From assembly GCA_963513935.1 (NCBI GenBank), contig OY740765.1, positions 70,714,253 through 70,778,252 on the forward strand: DNA of 64,000 nt, written 5' to 3'. Numbering within the stretch: position 1 is the first letter of the stretch; every line of letters begins with the position of its first letter. The notes beneath the pieces are model-generated. The model worked only from the letters and a program-made list of their open reading frames with translations, was not told the DNA's origin and made no database searches. Both the position numbers and the translations under genes were made by a program. The stretch is from Aphrophora alni (lineage: Eukaryota > Arthropoda > Insecta > Hemiptera > Aphrophoridae). Shown piece by piece: positions 34,106 through 45,558 of this stretch.

Positions 34106-34885
34106 ATTTAAGAAAATTTCTATAACCTTCTCCTTTACGTTTCTTCTGATCTTTCTTGTCCCGCACAAATCGTTAACTGGTAGTCTTCTTTCCGTGCACT
34201 GCAGAACATAACAAAATATGGAACCAAGCCGTATTTGCTCTAAGCCAAATGCACATCTGTATGTTTGGGTATTGGTGGGTTGAGCTCTCCTTAGAGCCCC
34301 TCCGTGCCATAATCTATATGGATGTTGGCAGGCGAAGAGATTTTGACTTCTTTCTTTGTTCAGTGATATATCTCACTGTTTCCCGGACTTGACACATACA
34401 ACCCATAGTCTGATCAGCTATGAGGTTTCACTTGACGGCAATGGCCGCTACATGTACCTGACATGTTTCCCTATCCAGACATATCATAACATCGAGCACT
34501 CCCGGGGTGTAATCGATGCGACGAGAATACAGAGAGCGTCATGAACTCTTCTGTTTCTTCGTCACAATATCGTCTTCGGACGAGGACATAGTGAGTCCAT
34601 TTCTTTATTAGATAGTTAAGTTTGGTGTATTTGTTCTTTGTTGCTTATCTTGGTGGAGGTATACTGACCGGTTCTGTCGAACTACATATAATTCGTGGTG
34701 TACAATATAGTGTGGCACTCGCAAAGCATGTTAGTCTTAAGGTACTCTGAGGTCTAAAACACCTGTCTGAGAGAAAATTCTTTTTTTTTTGACACACTCT
34801 CTCTCCCCTTTTTCAAAATTTTGCGGGAGGCCCTTCTGGCCCCCCTTTTTCTTTCACCCTAACTCCGTCTTTCGGGTCGGAGAGC
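34106..34885 (+). other. E3 3' untranslated region
   Basis: About 780 bp between the pol stop and the 3' LTR, with no env-like frame (the 62-codon frame at 34356-34544 has no signal peptide or membrane segment). It ends in T/C-rich stretches and GGGTCGGAGAGC just before the LTR, a modest polypurine tract. Confidence 0.7.
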
Positions 34886-36877
34886 TGTAGCGTTACATAC
34901 AAATTAATAAAATAAATCTGCACTAAATCATCAACCTCCTACCCCCCGCCTTGTCTATCTACCTGCCTCTGTTAGGTAGCGAAGTGCAGCGGGCGGCACT
35001 GTAAACTATCGCATGATATATCTCTCTCTTTCTATCACCGGATAACGTCCAGTCTAAAATACTGTTATTCACTTCACTTCAACCTTGTAGAACATGCAGT
35101 CGTTCCAAAATCTAATCGGCCTTCATTTGCAAAATGCTCTACAATTCTCGTTATAATAATTTGATAAATCATTCTAAAAAGAATCGTTACGATGCAATAA
35201 GTGTTTTTCTAAGAATGTCAGTGTTTTCTTAAAGTGTAGAGATAATGTGTCAGTGAGTTTCATTTTACTTCTAACATACGTATATGACCGGTTAAACTTG
35301 CAATATCAACCAGGTACGTCTCTCAGATTTTACTATATAATAAATTTTGTTCATATTTTTAAGCTTTGTTTATTGAAATATGTGTTTAGTATTTTCTTTT
35401 AGTATTCAAAATTTTTACTGAAACTTAATAACTTATAAAAGCATTTCCTTTCTTTAAAAGATACTTTACAGAAGCTAAATGTAAACTTTAAGCAGTCAAA
35501 CTTTGAGTATTGAGCAGTCATATTAAATCTTAAGCAGTCAAAATATTAAATGTTTGATCATATCAAAAAAACTAGCAAAAAAAGGTTTTTCTGAACTAGA
35601 GTCTTTTGTCTTTAGAAAATTTCTAACTCTTGTTATAAGTCTTTGTTTCAAACAGAAATCAAGATATTCATATACTATTAGTATTAACAACAAAAAGGAC
35701 TTAATTATAATCTTTTCTGGATTTCTGTAATTCCGATAATTTTCTTGATTTTGATGAAATAACAAAGCATTTTAAATAAGAGAAAACTTGTGCTATTACA
35801 TGTATAAGATTGCATAAATCTCTATCAGACCTGTGTTTCTTTCCAACAGCAAAAGCTGGTTCAACTTTGCTGGATTTTGTATTCTGGATTTTGCAAGTCC
35901 ATGCAGCAAAATAGGATGCCTGTTTAAAAAACTATACCTAACTGTTAGAGACATGTTTATAACAAAAAAACTTGAAACATCGCTAAGTGCACCATAAAAT
36001 GATTTTCATCTAAAATACTAACTCTAATTGTCAACCTGTTCTTATATATATTTTTGGAACTGAACTCTGTTTAACAATATGTCCTTTACTGTTTATGTGT
36101 AATAATGTGTAATTATTTATAATATAAAATATATATTGGGTGGTGCTGCATGCAAACTTTTCGGTCCTAACAGCCCCAAAGGGGTTATTTTCAAAATTAA
36201 TAAAATAAAAATTGACGTCAATCTTTAAAAGAGTTTCATTATTTAACAATTTCAATATTTAAAAATTTCACTATTTAAAAAATTTCAATATTTAAAAATT
36301 TCAGTATAAAAATTGTTTCACTATTTAAAAATTTCCTTTATATTATAAACAAATTTCCTTTTGTTTTATATATATATAATATATATATATATTAGTTGTC
36401 CAACCTAGAATGTAAGAAATTTAATAAACAAAATCATGATAATTTATAAGTAATTTAATGATGAAAACTTGTTAGAATTAATATATCTTTTGAACTAAAA
36501 TTTTAATTTTGATTATAGAATCTTTTTTTATTGTTAAATTCTTTTATAACAGTTTGTATAAAAAGGGGGGGGGGATAAATGTCAAAGTTTAATTGTTAAA
36601 TTTTTTTTCTGTTTTACTTATTAAGGGTATGTAAACTTTTTTTTAAAAAGAAGATTCAATTTGTAATCTGATTCATTATTAAGCTTTTGGTGATGACAAG
36701 TAATCTTAAGCTGGTATTTACATAACTGTAAATGGTAAAATCTGATCTGTCGAAATTTCTGTTTAAACTTAATAAATTTTGGCTTTGTTAATTATATAAT
36801 TTGTCTTTGTCTTTTTTTTTATTAAACATTGTTACCAGTTGGTTCCACCTTTTGATAATTTAAGTCGCCTGGTAACA
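34886..36877 (+). repeat. E3 3' LTR
   Basis: 1992 bp, TGTAGCGTTACATAC to CGCCTGGTAACA; about 99% like 26738-28744 by eye. Followed by GTTT and E2 sequence. Confidence 0.93.
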
Positions 36878-36881
36878 GTTT

Positions 36882-38586
36882 TTTGCCCAAAATTACATGT
36901 GACAGAACTATAAACAACTACGTTGGATTTTTTGATAGGTTTTTCAATTAACCCGATATCACTATGTTCTCCAAATAATAATATAGGTTCTTCGTCGTAT
37001 CATTCTTCGAACATAGCTACGCCCTGTCCATAAAGAACAGTTCACCTACCAAACTCTATATTTTGCAATATAATCAAGAACCCTTAGCTCTCTCTTCATA
37101 CTTCTCTTATTAAACCTTTTATATTTTTCAATATAAACAAGAACTCCCAGTTCTCAAACTTCTCTAAATTGTCAAAATTTTAACTATATTTCATATACAT
37201 GAGTCATATGACAATTTTTTTGTTTTTTGTTTATTTTTTATTTTATTTTATTTTATTTTTCAAAACCCGGCCCGGATATCTAACGTCTATTGGACAATTT
37301 GCTTGAATATCCGTTAGACACCCCGGCCGAACTTCAATTAATAAAACCCTCCACGTTCCATTTTCTATTTTGTTTTTGTTTATTATTACTTTTTTATTTT
37401 ATTTTTTATGAATTTTTTATTATTTTTATGCATTTACCTCCTCTGCCGCCCCTTCAATCCTTCTGATTGTCTAATATTTTATATGTACCCCTCTGGTTAC
37501 AAACTTTGAACTCTAACATGAAGTAACATGTTATGACTTTAAAATGTGCAGTGGTTGAATGTAATATCTTTACTCAATTCAAGATAAAACCCAATACACA
37601 CCTCAACTCCATAACACATCCTTCATGCAGTCCCAGATTGCTTCATTCTTGCGAATAAAACAATCTATCTACTACATAAACGCCTCCTCCTCCCTTGATT
37701 TTTGTTTATGTTTAAATGCATATACGCGAAGAAAAAAATAAAAAATTTAAAAATTCATAAAAATTTTATCAACATCGGTCCACCCAAAGTTGAGATATCG
37801 TTTTTTATCCAGACTGTACCCCTATCGTCGCATATCTATTGCTTACATTCTCTTTTCAACATAATGTTATTCTATTTCTCAACTTTCTTTCATCTTAAAA
37901 TATTCAAAGTCCTTTGATGATGAATTATATTTTATTCTATTAAAGTTAATCAAATAATCATCCTTTATCTTTAAATATTTTAAATTATACCAACTATCTT
38001 TCACTTAACTTCTTTATTAAACACACACAAAAAAATATTTATTTCATTATATCAAATATATAGTTTATATTTTTTAGAACAGAACTTTCTGAACACTCTG
38101 TATTTCTCCAGTCTCAAATATTCGTCGCAAAAGAATCTAGGCTTGGTTACTGAAAAGATAAACATCTCCCCCTTTATGATGCAATATATCTTTCTACTGA
38201 TAACACACTTCCAGCTCGATACAAAAACCTTTCTCCAATATCGCATCTATTCAATATTAACTCAACCCATTCAATATTGAATATTATTTCTTCAATATAG
38301 TCTCAACGATTCACTACAGTCATATAATCCTCCTTTCAACCAAAGCCGTTATCTGTCACGTATTTTCAATATTATTTCCTTTATAAACACGCAGAGTTAT
38401 TTATTAACAAAGCCTTGCGTCTCTGACAACTGTTCCCACTAACATTTCAGCTTATTTTAATTTGCTCTAAAAGTTTTTTACTTTACATAGTTCATATTTA
38501 AATTTTTTATTTTCTACTCAAGTTATTAATTTATTTGGTCAGAATCTATTATTACAAGTTTTTTTACTTATTTCTCTTTAAATTAC
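36882..38586 (-). other. E2 non-coding 3' region, proximal part
   Basis: Resumes after E3 with TTTGCCCAAAATTACATG, exactly where E1 continues (12418 on). It aligns with E1 to about 14100 and has no coding frame I can support. With 24676-26737 the total non-coding length between the pol stop and the LTR is about 3.8 kb. Confidence 0.6.
37268..37329 (-). ncRNA. conserved 18-bp stem-loop in E2 3' region
   Basis: Arms 37268-37285 and 37312-37329. In element RNA there are 15 Watson-Crick pairs, 2 G-U pairs and 1 mismatch, with a 26-nt loop. Homologous to the E1 stem at 12737-12796, with compensatory changes. Confidence 0.6.
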
Positions 38587-39684
38587 TTACGAAATATATT
38601 TTCTCAATTGAGTGACATTATATGTTCCTTTAATTTTTTCAGTATCAATTGTACCTATTACATATGCATTTTCCAACTTAATTTTCAAAACTTTAAAAGG
38701 ACCTTGATATAGTAAGAAAAATTTCTTTATTTCTTTTCTTAGATTTGATGAAAGATAGTGGTTTGTTACTAAAACTAAATCTCCTATCTCAAATTTTACA
38801 GGTTTTAGTTTTTTATCATGAAATTTTTTCCGCTGACTTGCTTTTAACTTTAAACGTTTTCTTGCTAGGATTATTTTCTCTTCAAAATCTATTATTTTCC
38901 CTGGAGGAAATTTACACAATTCATTATAAATACGAGGACATTCCTTTTTAAACATTATCTCATACGGACTGTCATTGATGGATTCATGTATAGATTGGTT
39001 AATGCAATTTTCAATAAACTTTACGTAAAGCAGCCATTTTGTATGCTTATTATGTACATATGTCCTAAACATTCGACCTAATTCTCTCATGCAACGTTCG
39101 CTAGGATTAGATTGAGGATGATATACAGATGTGTGCCTAACTTGAATACCATTATTTGTTAATTTTTCTTTCCAAACATGTGATTGAAATTGACTGCCAT
39201 GATCACTAAGAACGACTTTAGGTTTTCCTACCTCTTGTACATATTCATTGATAATTTTATTTGCTAAGACTGTTCCAATAGCCTTTTTTACAGTATACAA
39301 TTTTATAAATTTCGAAAAAACATCCAGAACTACAAATATATATTTAACCCCACCAGTTCCTGTCGGTAATTCACCAAATAAATCCACTGCAACTAAATCT
39401 AATACATTTTCTGGCAATATGTTCACCATTAAACCTTCATGTTTTAAATTTGACACTTTAGTTTTTTGACACAAGTCGCATGGCCTAATTTGTGATTTTA
39501 TTTGTTTTTCTAAATTTGGAAATTCATATAGTTCTTTTAACAATTTATAACACTTTCCTACACCAATATGTCCATACCTCTCATGACAATCGTTAATTAC
39601 TATTTCTATTAAAGATTTTGTTAAACAAATTTTGTGTATACCATTTCTTTTCGATTTTTTGAATAAAACCATTATAAACCACAT
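38587..39684 (-). pseudogene. E2 integrase (Ty3/gypsy pol C-terminal part)
   Basis: Catalyses insertion of element cDNA. The 365-codon frame begins within the end of RNase H by frameshift. The zinc-binding HHCC domain is visible as CHERYGHIG and RPCDLC. The core has all three acidic residues: VAVDLFGEL (first Asp), LSDHGSQFQS (second Asp) and NPSERCMREL (Glu). The C-terminal domain has the FEIGDLVLV and YQGPFKVLKI blocks typical of Ty3/gypsy, and ends at a natural stop (38587). There is no chromodomain. The catalytic set is intact; the frame connection to RNase H is broken near 39660. Confidence 0.9.
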
Positions 39685-40189
39685 AACATTCTCTTAATTT
39701 ATCAAATTTAACAGATTTGTCTTCTAATAATTTAACAATCCTTTTACAATGTTCATCTTGACTTTGTTCTAATTCTAGATGGTTAAAAGCTTTTCTTAAA
39801 AATCTATCTTGTTTTGCTAAATTTTTGTCAATTTGTGTATGAAAAATTTTAATCAAATGTTCATCCCCTGTTTTAATAATTTCATTATGATCCGTTCTTG
39901 AAATAACATCTGCTACAATATTTTCTTTCCCTGGACAATATTCAATTTCTAAGTTATACTCTTGTAAAAATAATATCCATCTTAAAAGCCGACCATGTGT
40001 TAGTTTACAATTCTTTACAAAGGTCAATGCCTTATGGTCCGAGCGTATAGTCGTTTTGTTTCCTAGTACATAATTTCTAAATTTTTTACAAGCAAAGACT
40101 ATACTAAGTAATTCTTTTTCCGTTACAGTATAATTCACCTCACTGCTCTGTAAACTACGACTCGCAAAGGCTATTGACCAGATGGTCAT
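39593..40189 (-). pseudogene. E2 RNase H
   Basis: Continues RT in a shifted frame (shift near 40170). Motifs: FASRSLQSSEVNYTVTEKEL (catalytic Glu), TTIRSDHKALTF (catalytic Asp) and NIVADVISR (last catalytic Asp). The first catalytic block, at the end of the RT frame, reads LNTEAS where the family has TDAS, so the first Asp is Glu. The tail of this frame after about 39660 is out of register. Confidence 0.85.
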
Positions 40190-41189
40190 TGTTTTCGTCT
40201 ATTTGATACAATACGGCGCCAACCGCTTTGTCTGATGCTTCAGTATTTAGATAAAAAGGTTTCTGAAAGTTAGGGTGCTGTAAAACTATTGTCTCTAAGA
40301 AAACTTGTTTGATTTTTTCAAATGTGTGTCTATCCTCTTCTGTCCAATTCCATATTTTATTATTGTTTCCTAAAAGATGTGTAAATTTACTGGTTAGTTC
40401 GTCATAATTTTGTTGAAATTTCCTATAGTAATTACATAGGCCTAAAAAACTTTGTAACTGCTTTATATTTTTTGGTGTTGGGAAGTCTTGTATTATTCTA
40501 ATTTTTTCGTGATCTGGTTCAATTCCTATATCTGATATGTTATATCCTAAAAATGTTATACCTTTTTTACAAAAAACAGATTTTTTAATTTTGATAGTAA
40601 CATTATGTATTCTAAGTCTTTCAAATAGTTTTCGCAAATGTCTCATATGTTCTTCAAATGATTTCGACGCTATACATACATCGTCCACATAAACTGTCGT
40701 AAATTCTAAAACTTCAGGTCCTAATACCATACTTAATCCTTTTTTAAACAAAGATGTACTAACATTTAATCCAAAAGGAAGTCTTCTAAATTGTAAATTC
40801 TTGCCATTAAACACAAATGCAACATATTTTCTAGATTGTTCATCTAACTCTATCTGCCAAAATCCACTAACTAAATCTATGCTAGAAATATATTTTACAC
40901 CTTCAAATCGTTGTAATATGTCATCTATTTGTTCAGGTGCCTCTCGGTCTGGAATTATAATCTGATTTGCCTGTCTAGCATCTAAACATAATCTTATTGA
41001 TGAATCTTTCTTAATTACACATACCAATGGATTAGAAAATGGGCTATTTGAATCTTCTATTATGTCATTATCTATCATTTTTTGAATTACCTTAGCTACA
41101 GCTTCCTTTTTTGAATGTGGTATAGCATATGATTTATTTATGAATTTATTATCTTCCTTTACATTTAATTTAGCTTTATAGTTTAACAT
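40155..41189 (-). pseudogene. E2 reverse transcriptase
   Basis: Copies element RNA into cDNA. The displayed start is an internal Met; the same frame continues upstream to about 41440 through an acidic linker. RT blocks in order: IRLCLDARQANQI, SSIDLVSGFWQIEL (first catalytic Asp), FRRLPFGLNVS, TTVYVDDVCIAS (the YxDD box, intact), GYNISDIGIEPD, and the connection domain FLGLCNYYRKF. Closely Ty3/gypsy-like. Inactive in this copy because of frameshifts on both sides. Confidence 0.9.
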
Positions 41190-41457
41190 TTTTCCTGGCT
41201 TATCCGAAAATACTTCTTTAAATTCATTTAATACAGTTTTTAATTCTTGTTTTTCATAATCTAAGTTTAAATTGCTTTCTTCTAAAATTTTCTCTATAAT
41301 TTGCGTCCATTCTATCTCCTCATTATTATTTTCATAATATTTTGAATCAAAATCTTGAAAAAAGTTAGTAGCTACATCATTTATTTGTGATTCTTCATAA
41401 TCAAAATCTGTTTCATTATAACAATTTATTTCTGTTTTAGTTCCTCACAGCTTTAAT

Positions 41458-41875
41458 TTATAACACTATACTTGCGAAATTTGCTTTTTTAAATTTTGTT
41501 TGGATTATTTTATCTTCTATTTTAAATTTAATCATTTCTTCATGAAAATCTATTTGGGCTTTCTTCTGTTTTAAAAAGTCACATCCTATGATTATTTCAA
41601 TATTTAAACCTCTAACAATTAAAAAATTCACTGAAATTACATTTTTTCCAAATTCTACATCAATAAAAGCTTGTTTTGTGATCCTTTTGCTACGCACACC
41701 TGTTACTCCTACTATTGTTAAGTTACAAACTGGCAATTCCAAAATTTTATTATTACTTGTAATTAATTTCTTATAAATTTCCTCATTCATTACAGTAATC
41801 TCTGAACCTGTATCAATTAAACATTTAAATTCTTCATTAATAATTTTTATATAATGTTTAGAACATTTTGCCGGG
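41458..41875 (-). pseudogene. E2 aspartic protease
   Basis: Retroviral-type protease at the start of pol. The active site LIDTGSEITV lies at 41803-41820, upstream of the first Met of the longest frame. The second half has GVTGVRSKRI, then FLIVRGLNIEIIIGCDFL, the conserved hydrophobic-Gly flap/psi-loop that ends the fold. The frame stops at 41458, out of register with RT. Homology ends near 41875, the apparent 5' truncation point. Confidence 0.8.
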
Positions 41876-42253
41876 AAGGTATCAAGTAGATTGCTTTATG
41901 GAAAAGATTGGTATTGATAGTAAAAGGGTCAGGTAGGTGTATGTTTGGATGCCGGTTGAATCTTTGTGAACAAGCTATTATGTTTTCATATAATTTTATT
42001 GTAGGATGTACAGTGAATGAATTTGGAACATTTTGTCGGGAAGATTTGAAGAAAATACGCTTTGGAGTACAAAAAAATAAATAATAAGTGTTATTAATTT
42101 GTGTATGCTACTTACAAATATTCTTATATAATTAAAGAGATCCATAAAATCAGAAATAAATTCAGTGTCATATTTCACTCAACAACTCTATGACTAAAAA
42201 GTAAAAAATAAAAAAAATGAAAAAAACAAAAAATAAATAAATAAAAATTAAAA
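41876..42253. other. unassigned flank with a diverged duplicate
   Basis: AACATTTTGCCGGGAAG (near 41868) recurs as GAACATTTTGTCGGGAAG (near 42032), with GCTTTATGG/GCTTTGGAG following each, so a segment of about 45 bp is duplicated with a 164-bp period across the E2 end. I see no identifiable gene. Confidence 0.4.
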
Positions 42254-42619
42254 CATGCTTTTTCTACCTTTGAATAAAATGAATAAACTTGAACTAAAAA
42301 ATAAAAAATAATTCTCAGATACAATTAATTCTTTCTTAGTGAATCTGATATAGGAATGAGACTTGTAAGTGTGCAATCATTTTACTTTTTATGAAAAATA
42401 ACAGCCAAAAAGCATGGGGCGTACTCTTGTGAAGTTCCGAAAACATTACACCCCATGCTTTTTGGGTGTGTTATTTTTCATAAAAAGTAAAATGATTGCA
42501 CACTAACAAGTCTCATTCTTATATCAGATTCACTAAGAAAGAAATAATTGTATCTGAGAATTATTATTTTTATTTTTTAGTTCATGTTTATTCATTTTAT
42601 TCAAAGGTAGAAAAGCATG
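42254..42619. mobile_element. near-perfect foldback MITE (366 bp)
   Basis: Arms 42254-42419 and 42451-42619 are reverse complements with very few differences; the spacer is 31 nt. Outer end CATGCTTTTTCTACC, inner end AGCATGGGG/CCCCATGCT. It has no coding content and is followed by an A-run and (TA)n. Superfamily not assigned. The inner CCCATGCTTTTTGG motif echoes the outer end, so the whole behaves as a hairpin. Confidence 0.85.
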
Positions 42620-43129
42620 ATGTTAAAAAAAAAAAAAAAAATCTTGTTATATATATATATATACACACAATGGCTCAAAAACATTTGTTTCATTTGGTTA
42701 AATGGATGTTATGAAAACATTATTATTATTATTATTATTAATAATATTATTAGCCTTTTCAGGGCAAATGTAAATTTTTACTGTACTTTTAGTTTCTATT
42801 ATTTAGATAGGAACCAAAGTTGCTATCTAAGCATTCTACATTACTCTATAAAATACAAAATGATTTATAAACTGTTAATGCAATCTTCATATACTCGAAT
42901 TAGCATGAAATCCTCAAAAGATTTATTAATATTAGTATGGTCATTGATAAAATAAAGTCAACATACTTCTTTTAATAATTATATTTGAAATGAACATAAA
43001 CTTCCAGATACATAACATATGTTTTCTAAACATAAATGTTTAACAAATATATTGATTATTTTAAGTTGTCTACAGATCATTGCATATCATTTCAGAATAA
43101 TCCTCAACCTTTTTTGTAAGATTATGCAG

Positions 43130-44962
43130 GGTGTAAATTGAGTCTGAAATGCACTGAATATTTCAAGGTTGACTTAAAATTCAAACTTTAAATTTGAAAT
43201 CTGTATATTAGAGCATAGTTACTGTTTGTGCTTTTAATTGTTTGTGGTCATCTTGAAACTAACTTAACAATTTTAAATAGAAAGAGGGTCATGTGACACA
43301 TTGTTTTTTTACTGCCTCTTGATTGTAAAACCAATTCTGCAACTCATTTTTTACTTTCTTCCATACATAGTATAGAGAAAGTTATGTGATGGGTCAAAAA
43401 ATATGCGTTGAGTATTTATCATTATATCTATTTTGAGGTTCCCTGAGTCTCAAAATTAGTTTTGGGTATGACATTTTTCTGTCTAGCGTTTGTTATCTGT
43501 CATCTGTGCTGTTCTCTAACAATTTTGATTAAATTTTGTTCATGTGTGCTAACAACCTAAACAAAATATATCGGCCCCATCTCTAAAAGAATGCCTCTTC
43601 ATGAATTATTCGTAAACAAATATAAAAATCAGTCATAGGGCTATTTATAATAGATATAATTTCTCAAAATTGACTCTTCAAATTTCATTCAAATTTTAGC
43701 GAAAGATGAAAATTAATGACCCAAACCTCTGTACGAAAATGGAAGTAATAAAATATTATGGTTCAGGAATAAATCAAAAATAAATTTGAACCTTGACTAT
43801 TATCATTAAAAGCTTGATTTTATTGTAATATCATGTATACAGATATTGTGTTTATTGAACAATCAGAGGAATAAATTTTCAAGGCAGAGTTTATGGTTAA
43901 CTTTGATTGACAACTACCAAACTGATATTTTTAGTGACAAATAGTTTTGGCTGGTTTTGAGTATGGATGAGTGAGAAAATTTTGCAATGTTTTTGCACTG
44001 TTTATTATTATCACTTTTTATTATAAAGATAACCTCTATTGACCACATTGAATAACATACTTGGAATACATTTTAATCAGTTAGAAAATAAAGCGTAAAG
44101 TTAAAATATTTTGTTGTGTTTGTTTCAGAAGTACTCAATGTTGCAAAATTAAAAACTTGTCCTGTACCATTATCTAACTGAAATAATAAAGAAATTGAAC
44201 AATATATTACAATAAATGTTACTTGAAAACCTAGCCTTATTTATACTGATAATAGTCCGAGAGTCATGGAAAAAATTCTTCATTTATGTCCCAAGGTCAC
44301 CTATTTCAATAAACATAAAATGATAATAAATACCTGATTTTTTTCCCCATTACATGGGAATATACATTATGTTTCAAATACAAAGTATTATTCAAGAAAA
44401 CATTATTAAACTACTGAGAACACCTTATGTCACCCAGAACCATTTTAAGATTCTTAGGAACCTTAAATCTTGGCTGGGACTAATAATTAGTTGGGTAGTC
44501 ACAAATGATCCATTTGGGTCACAGTGATAAGAAGTTAAATAGCCTCGGACCCCCAAAACACTAAGTAACTAACACATACAAACATTAAGTAAATACATAA
44601 CAATAAAGCTTTGTTATATTTGCACAACACGCGACTATGGTCAACAGTACAGCGTGGTGGCATACTTCAAAATTTACTCAAGTAATTTCATTCAACACTC
44701 TCAATAATATCTTGAAAACAATAAAAGATATTATAAAAGAAGTTTGAACATTGGTTTTATAATTAAAGGCGGAGTGAAAAATAATATGTTACATGATCTA
44801 TATTTAAAATTGTGAAGTTAGTTTCAAGATGACTAAAAAAAATTCAAAAGTATGAAAAGTAAAAGCTACTTTCTTCTAAATAACAAATACTAAATTTGAA
44901 CTTTCAACTTTCAGTCATCTCCAAGTATTAGATGTGTTTTAGACTTAATTTACATTCTGTAT
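43130..44962. repeat. long inverted repeat (two inverted copies of one repeat)
   Basis: 43130-43350 and 44735-44962 are related in inverse orientation: GTCATCTTGAAACTAACTT-ACAATTTTAAATA, GTGTAAATTGAGTCTGAAA/GAATGTAAATTAAGTCTAAAA and TTATAAAACCAA. Identity is around 75% by eye. The 1.4-kb interior has no long frame. It could be a decayed DNA transposon with long terminal inverted repeats or two inverted insertions. Confidence 0.55.
43903..44000 (+). repeat. dispersed repeat copy 1
   Basis: GATTGACAACTACCAAACTG, TTTTTAGTGACAAATAGTTTTGG and TGGATGAGTGAGAAAAT recur with small changes at 55921-56010 inside intron 1 of the sugar transporter. Element type unknown. Confidence 0.6.
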
Positions 44963-45558
44963 ACAAATCAAATTAAAATATTTATTTTATAAAGGAATTC
45001 TTACACAGTAAAGGTTTTTCCAGATAATGTGGATGTTCTCTTAATATAACATAATAAAAAAATTTAGGAATATATAAGTTATTGTTTGAAAATGATACTG
45101 GTTATATATACAGTTTCAGGACATTTAACTTAAAAATAACAGACATCATGAATCCTTACAACTAAATTACAACTATGGAAATAAAGCAAAATATTTTTTA
45201 AACACCTTAATTTATCTTTTGAAGAAATAACCAAAAGCTAGACTCAATATTTTTAAATACATCACATTTAGGATGTTTGTTAGAAATTGCATTATTAACA
45301 GTAATTTATTTTTTACTGTAATCAAATTTGGTTGCTTTTAGTACTTTACATGTTGATTAGTAATATCACTTAATCTTTCATGACAATTTTAGTTATTTTG
45401 ATTTAAAATAACTTCAGGTGAATGTCAGATATATAAAATATTTCAACACATATGATATTAATTGTCTAAAGTTCTAAACATAACACAAATGCATACTACA
45501 CAAAACATTTAAACACACAAAGTAGCAAAAACACATTACTAAACTTGAAGTCTATAAT
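44963..45558. other. intergenic AT-rich sequence
   Basis: I see no gene or repeat that I can support. Confidence 0.4.

Larger units (their letters stand above)
26738..36877 (+). mobile_element. E3: complete Ty3/gypsy retrotransposon, 10.1 kb
   Basis: A full element with two LTRs (26738-28744, 34886-36877), PBS, gag, and protease-RT-RNase H-integrase, and no env. TSD GTTT at 26734-26737 and 36878-36881; E1 at 12400-12420 shows the uninterrupted target (ACGTTTTTTGCCC). Reading the LTRs side by side I count roughly 20 substitutions plus a few repeat-length changes in 2.0 kb, about 1% divergence, so it is a young insertion. Gag has two in-frame stops and there are shifts at poly-A tracts before pol; pol itself is open. 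Confidence 0.93.
23323..41875 (-). mobile_element. E2: Ty3/gypsy element with pol, 5'-truncated, split by E3
   Basis: A minus-strand element related to E1. Right to left it reads protease, RT, RNase H, integrase, a long non-coding region and a 3' LTR (24675-23323). Its gag, PBS and 5' LTR are absent: homology ends near 41875 just upstream of the protease active site. E3 (26738-36877) lies inside the non-coding part. Pol has frameshifts between protease and RT, at about 40170 and at about 39660, so this copy is inactive. Confidence 0.85.

Noticed and set aside
34356..34544. Possible env gene in the E3 3' region
   Set aside because: Only 62 codons, no signal peptide, no membrane helix, no fusion peptide or furin-type site.
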